From: Cellulomonas wangleii
Lineage (GTDB): Bacteria > Actinomycetota > Actinomycetes > Actinomycetales > Cellulomonadaceae
Length of the DNA: 64,000 nt
NCBI RefSeq assembly: GCF_018388445.1
Contig: NZ_CP074405.1
Coordinates: forward strand, 3,348,001-3,412,000
Direction of reading: 5' to 3'
The notes below the pieces were generated by a model that saw only the letters and a program-made list of their open reading frames with translations, searched no databases and was not told the DNA's origin. Positions 61,164-64,000 of the stretch are shown here, one piece after another. Numbering within the stretch: position 1 is the stretch's first letter; every line of letters starts with the position of its first letter. A program made the position numbers and the translations under genes.

Positions 61164-63346
61164 GGGCGGTCAGCGCACCCAGCGCCCTGGAGGTCGCGCC
61201 CGGCGGCACCGGGACGGTCCCCCTGGAGGTGCAGAACACCTCCGGGGTGATCGACGAGCTGACCGTCCAGGTGCTCGGCGTGCCCGCCGGCGCGGTCGAG
61301 GTCAGCCCCAGCCGGGTGGTGCTGTTCCCCGACGCGACCGCGCACGTGCAGCTCACGTTCCGGCTGCCCGGGACCTTCCCGGCCGGGACGCACGTGCTGT
61401 CGGTGGTGCTGACCGGCCGCACCGGCGGGGCGACGCCCGCACCGCTGCCGGTCGAGCTGACGGTGCCCGCGCGGCCCGGCACGCGGCTCGGGGCGGCGCC
61501 CACGCTCGTGCGCGCCCGCCGGCGGGCCGCGTACACCGTCCAGGCCACCAACACGGGCAACGTCCCGCTGGACCTGGCGCTGCGGGCCGTCGACACCGAC
61601 CGCGCGCTCACCGCGACGCTCACCCCCTCGACCCTGCACCTGCCGGTGGCCGCGACCGCCGGCAGCACGGTCGTCGTGCACGCGCCGCGCCGCCTGCTCG
61701 GTGCGGACCAGGACCGCGCGGTGCGCGTCGAGGCGGCGGGCCTCGGGGACGTGGCCGTCCGCGGCGACGTCCTGCTGACGCTGCGGCACCGTCCGCTGGT
61801 GGGCCGGGGTGCCGTCACCGCGCTCGTCCTGGTCGCGATCGTGGCGGGCTGGGCGGCGGCGATGTGGTTCGGCATGCGCACGGCGCTCGGCGCCGAGCCC
61901 GTCGGCAAGGTCGTCGCGGGGTCCTTCTACGCGGCGACCGTGGGCGCCGGTGCCACCCCGGACGGTGCCCTGCCGAAGGACGGCGCCGTGCCCGCGGCCG
62001 TCGGCGCGACGCTCACCGGCACGGTCACGTCGGCCGTCGACGGCGCGGGGGTCGGACGGCTGACGGTCGACGCCCTGCGGCGCACCCGGGACGGCCTGAG
62101 CGTGGTCTCGTCGGCCGCGACGCAGTCGGACGGCACGTACACGATGTCCGGGCTCTTCCCCGGGCCGTACCTGGTACGCGTGCAGTCCCCGGGGTACACG
62201 ACCCTCTGGTACCCGGCGGCGCCGACCGACGGGGCGGCCCGGGAGGTCCGCGCCCCCGCGCAGCAGGCCACCGAGGGCGTCGACCTGCGCGTCACGGGCG
62301 ACGCGGCGTCGCTGACGGGCACGGTCGACGTGGGGCAGACGACGCGTGAGGTCGTCGTCGACGTCACCGCGACCGCTGCGTGGGACGGCGCCGACCCGGC
62401 GCTCACGTGGACGACCGCCACGCAGGGCGGCACCTACCTGTTCGAGGGGCTGCCCGCGCCCGGCACGTACACGCTGACGTTCACGGCCGAGGGGTACGCG
62501 CCGACCACCACCACCGAGCGGGTGCTCGGCGGGCAGCAGCGCATCGCGACGGCCGTGACCCTCGGCGCCGGCACCGGGCAGGTCGCGGGGGTCGTCACCG
62601 ACGGCGTCCGTCCGCTCGGCGGCGTGACGGTGACGACCACGGTCGACGGCGAGGAGGTGCAGGTCGGCACGCCGACGGTCGGTGAGGTCGGCCGGTTCGT
62701 GCTGCCCGCGCTGCCGACGCCGGCGACGTACGTGCTGACGTTCACGCGCACCGGCTACGGCACGCAGACGCTCGTCGTCGACCTCGCCGCCGGCGAGCAG
62801 CGCGACGACGTGCGGGTCGCGCTGCCCGCGGGCGCCGGCACGGTCACGGGCCGGGTCGTCGACCCCGCCGGGACCGGGCTCGGTGGTGTGCAGGTCACCG
62901 CGGGCGGCGCGGGCGGCACCACCACGACGCTCACCGCGGGCGACGTCGGCGCGTTCACCCTGGCCGGTGTCGGCGCGGGCGAGCTGACGCTGACGTTCAC
63001 GCGGGACGGGTACACGTCGACCACGGTCGCGGTGGACCCCCCGTCCGGGTCCGCCGGGACCGTCACCCTGCGGCCCGCGGCCGGCACCGTGAGCGGGCGC
63101 GTGCTGCGCGGGGGCGCCGGCACCGCGGGGCTGACCGTGCGGGCCACGGACGGGGCCGAGGTCCGCACCACGACGTCGGCGCAGAGCGGGACGCTCGGTG
63201 CGGGCACGTACGCCCTCGACGGCCTGCACGCCGGCCGGTGGACCGTCTCCGTGCTGGACGCGGACGGCCGCGTGCTGGTGACCACGCTGGTCACCGTGAC
63301 CGGTGGCGCGTCGGTGCGCACCGACCTGACGGTGGCGGGCGCCTGA
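61160..63346 (+). CDS. membrane protein with Ig-like N-domains and repeated carboxypeptidase-regulatory-like domains
   Basis: A 728-residue protein. Two Ig-like domains lie at about residues 1-205. A single membrane helix follows (~214-236, TALVLVAIVAGWAAAMWF). Then come about five tandem beta domains of the carboxypeptidase regulatory-like type, each opening GTVTGRVVDPAG or a variant and ending in YTLTFTAEGY-like strands. No signal peptide is seen, so the Ig part is probably cytoplasmic and the repeats outside. Similar proteins occur in actinobacterial eCIS clusters. An anchor for the injection particle at the membrane is a reasonable but unproven role. TGATG overlap with the next gene. Confidence 0.82.
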   Translation: MRAVSAPSALEVAPGGTGTVPLEVQNTSGVIDELTVQVLGVPAGAVEVSPSRVVLFPDATAHVQLTFRLPGTFPAGTHVLSVVLTGRTGGATPAPLPVELTVPARPGTRLGAAPTLVRARRRAAYTVQATNTGNVPLDLALRAVDTDRALTATLTPSTLHLPVAATAGSTVVVHAPRRLLGADQDRAVRVEAAGLGDVAVRGDVLLTLRHRPLVGRGAVTALVLVAIVAGWAAAMWFGMRTALGAEPVGKVVAGSFYAATVGAGATPDGALPKDGAVPAAVGATLTGTVTSAVDGAGVGRLTVDALRRTRDGLSVVSSAATQSDGTYTMSGLFPGPYLVRVQSPGYTTLWYPAAPTDGAAREVRAPAQQATEGVDLRVTGDAASLTGTVDVGQTTREVVVDVTATAAWDGADPALTWTTATQGGTYLFEGLPAPGTYTLTFTAEGYAPTTTTERVLGGQQRIATAVTLGAGTGQVAGVVTDGVRPLGGVTVTTTVDGEEVQVGTPTVGEVGRFVLPALPTPATYVLTFTRTGYGTQTLVVDLAAGEQRDDVRVALPAGAGTVTGRVVDPAGTGLGGVQVTAGGAGGTTTTLTAGDVGAFTLAGVGAGELTLTFTRDGYTSTTVAVDPPSGSAGTVTLRPAAGTVSGRVLRGGAGTAGLTVRATDGAEVRTTTSAQSGTLGAGTYALDGLHAGRWTVSVLDADGRVLVTTLVTVTGGASVRTDLTVAGA

Positions 63347-64000
63347 TGCACGTCGACGTCACCCCCCGCCACCTGCCCGCCGGAGCCGGCGTCACCGGTG
63401 AGGTCGTCGTCACGCTGACGAACACGCGCGACGTCATCACCGGGTTCGCCGTGCGCGTCCTCGGCGTCGACCCCGCGTGGGTGCACGTCGGGGACCCGGA
63501 GCCCCGGCTGTTCCCCGGTGCGACCGTGGGCGTGCGGATCGCCCTCACGCTCCCGCCCGACGCCCCCGCGGGCCGCGGGACCGCGACCGTCGAGGTCGTC
63601 GACCTGGCGGACCCGGCGGCCGTGAGCCTGCACGAGGTCGTGCTGGAGGTGCCCGCGGTGCGCCGCACGCGCGTCGTGCTGGACCCGCCGACCGTCACCG
63701 CGGGCCGGCAGGCCGTGTTCACGGCCGTCGTGCACAACGAGGGCAACACCGAGCACGTCGGCGGGCTCGCGGCGGTCGACCCCGAGGCGCGGGCCGTCTT
63801 CGCGTTCGACCCGCCCCAGGTCGTCGTCCCCCCGCGCGCGTCGACGTCCGTGACGCTGACCGCGCGCGCCCGCCGCCCGTGGGTCGGGGACCCCCTGCTG
63901 CGGCCCTTCGAGCTGCGGACCACCGGCCCGCACGCACCCGCCCTCGACGCGCCCCCGGCCGCGACCGGCGTGTTCGTGCAGCGCCCGCGGTTCACCCGCG
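63346..64000 (+). CDS. Ig-like domain protein of the eCIS locus (5' part, cut by window)
   Basis: An open frame from ATG at 63346 runs off the window end with at least 218 codons. The first ~200 residues contain two Ig-like domains parallel to those of the preceding gene (ITGFAVRVLGVDPAWV here against IDELTVQVLGVPAGAV; RLFPGATVGVRIALTLPPDAPAG against VLFPDATAHVQLTFRLPGTFPAG). It is therefore a paralogue of that N-terminus. The rest of its architecture is unknown. The start overlaps the previous stop (TGATG), so the two are coupled. Confidence 0.8.
   Translation, partial: MHVDVTPRHLPAGAGVTGEVVVTLTNTRDVITGFAVRVLGVDPAWVHVGDPEPRLFPGATVGVRIALTLPPDAPAGRGTATVEVVDLADPAAVSLHEVVLEVPAVRRTRVVLDPPTVTAGRQAVFTAVVHNEGNTEHVGGLAAVDPEARAVFAFDPPQVVVPPRASTSVTLTARARRPWVGDPLLRPFELRTTGPHAPALDAPPAATGVFVQRPRFTR

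Overview
The window is a high-GC actinobacterial chromosome segment with GTG starts, four-base start/stop overlaps between operon genes, long GC-rich hairpins between convergent genes, and many plant-polysaccharide enzymes. The style fits a Cellulomonas-like soil saprophyte. That is inferred from gene content and composition; no rRNA or tRNA gene is visible to confirm it.

Region 1 (1-6900) is mixed housekeeping: a VOC protein, a PolA-like polymerase, an alpha/beta hydrolase, a BrkB/YihY membrane protein, a maltose-type acetyltransferase and a PrsW-type membrane protease. Region 2 (6930-12000) holds a cupin/oxidoreductase pair and two arabinose-type glycosidases (GH51, GH43) behind a LacI-type operator. 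Region 3 (12004-17951) is a TetR regulator diverging from an MMPL exporter and a YhgE/Pip protein, with a perfect 14-bp minisatellite at the end of the regulator gene.

Region 4 (18028-33593) has three parts: a YtfQRT-YjfF-type furanose importer with a LacI regulator; a secreted PL11 rhamnogalacturonan lyase with a CBM2; and an unusual LacI-DUF6807 fusion regulator with an oxidoreductase, diverging from a carbohydrate ABC importer. Region 5 (33739-41665) has a papain-like/beta-trefoil protein, IPP isomerase, and an organosulfur uptake and monooxygenase operon that may be preceded by a Cys-containing leader peptide. Region 6 (41754-50677) is a xylo-oligosaccharide locus: GH43, GH3, two permeases and two tandem paralogous binding proteins that share a promoter signature.

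Region 7 (50981-64000) starts with clpC and a septum-formation-type lipoprotein. It then enters one flank of an extracellular contractile injection system (eCIS): PAAR-like DUF4280 protein, a putative YbjN-like chaperone, a large DUF4157 (eCIS core) protein with an HEIAH metal motif, the AAA+ ATPase, a DUF4255 (Pvc16-like) protein, and two related Ig-like proteins, the last cut by the window edge. A 17-bp motif, 15/17 conserved, lies in the same orientation and at nearly the same distance upstream of both eCIS transcription units. It is the strongest candidate here for an undescribed control element. Sheath, tube and baseplate genes are expected beyond 64000.

The sugar parts fit together: a secreted lyase opens pectin outside, ABC importers bring in oligosaccharides, and leaderless GH51, GH43 and GH3 enzymes finish hydrolysis in the cytoplasm under LacI control.
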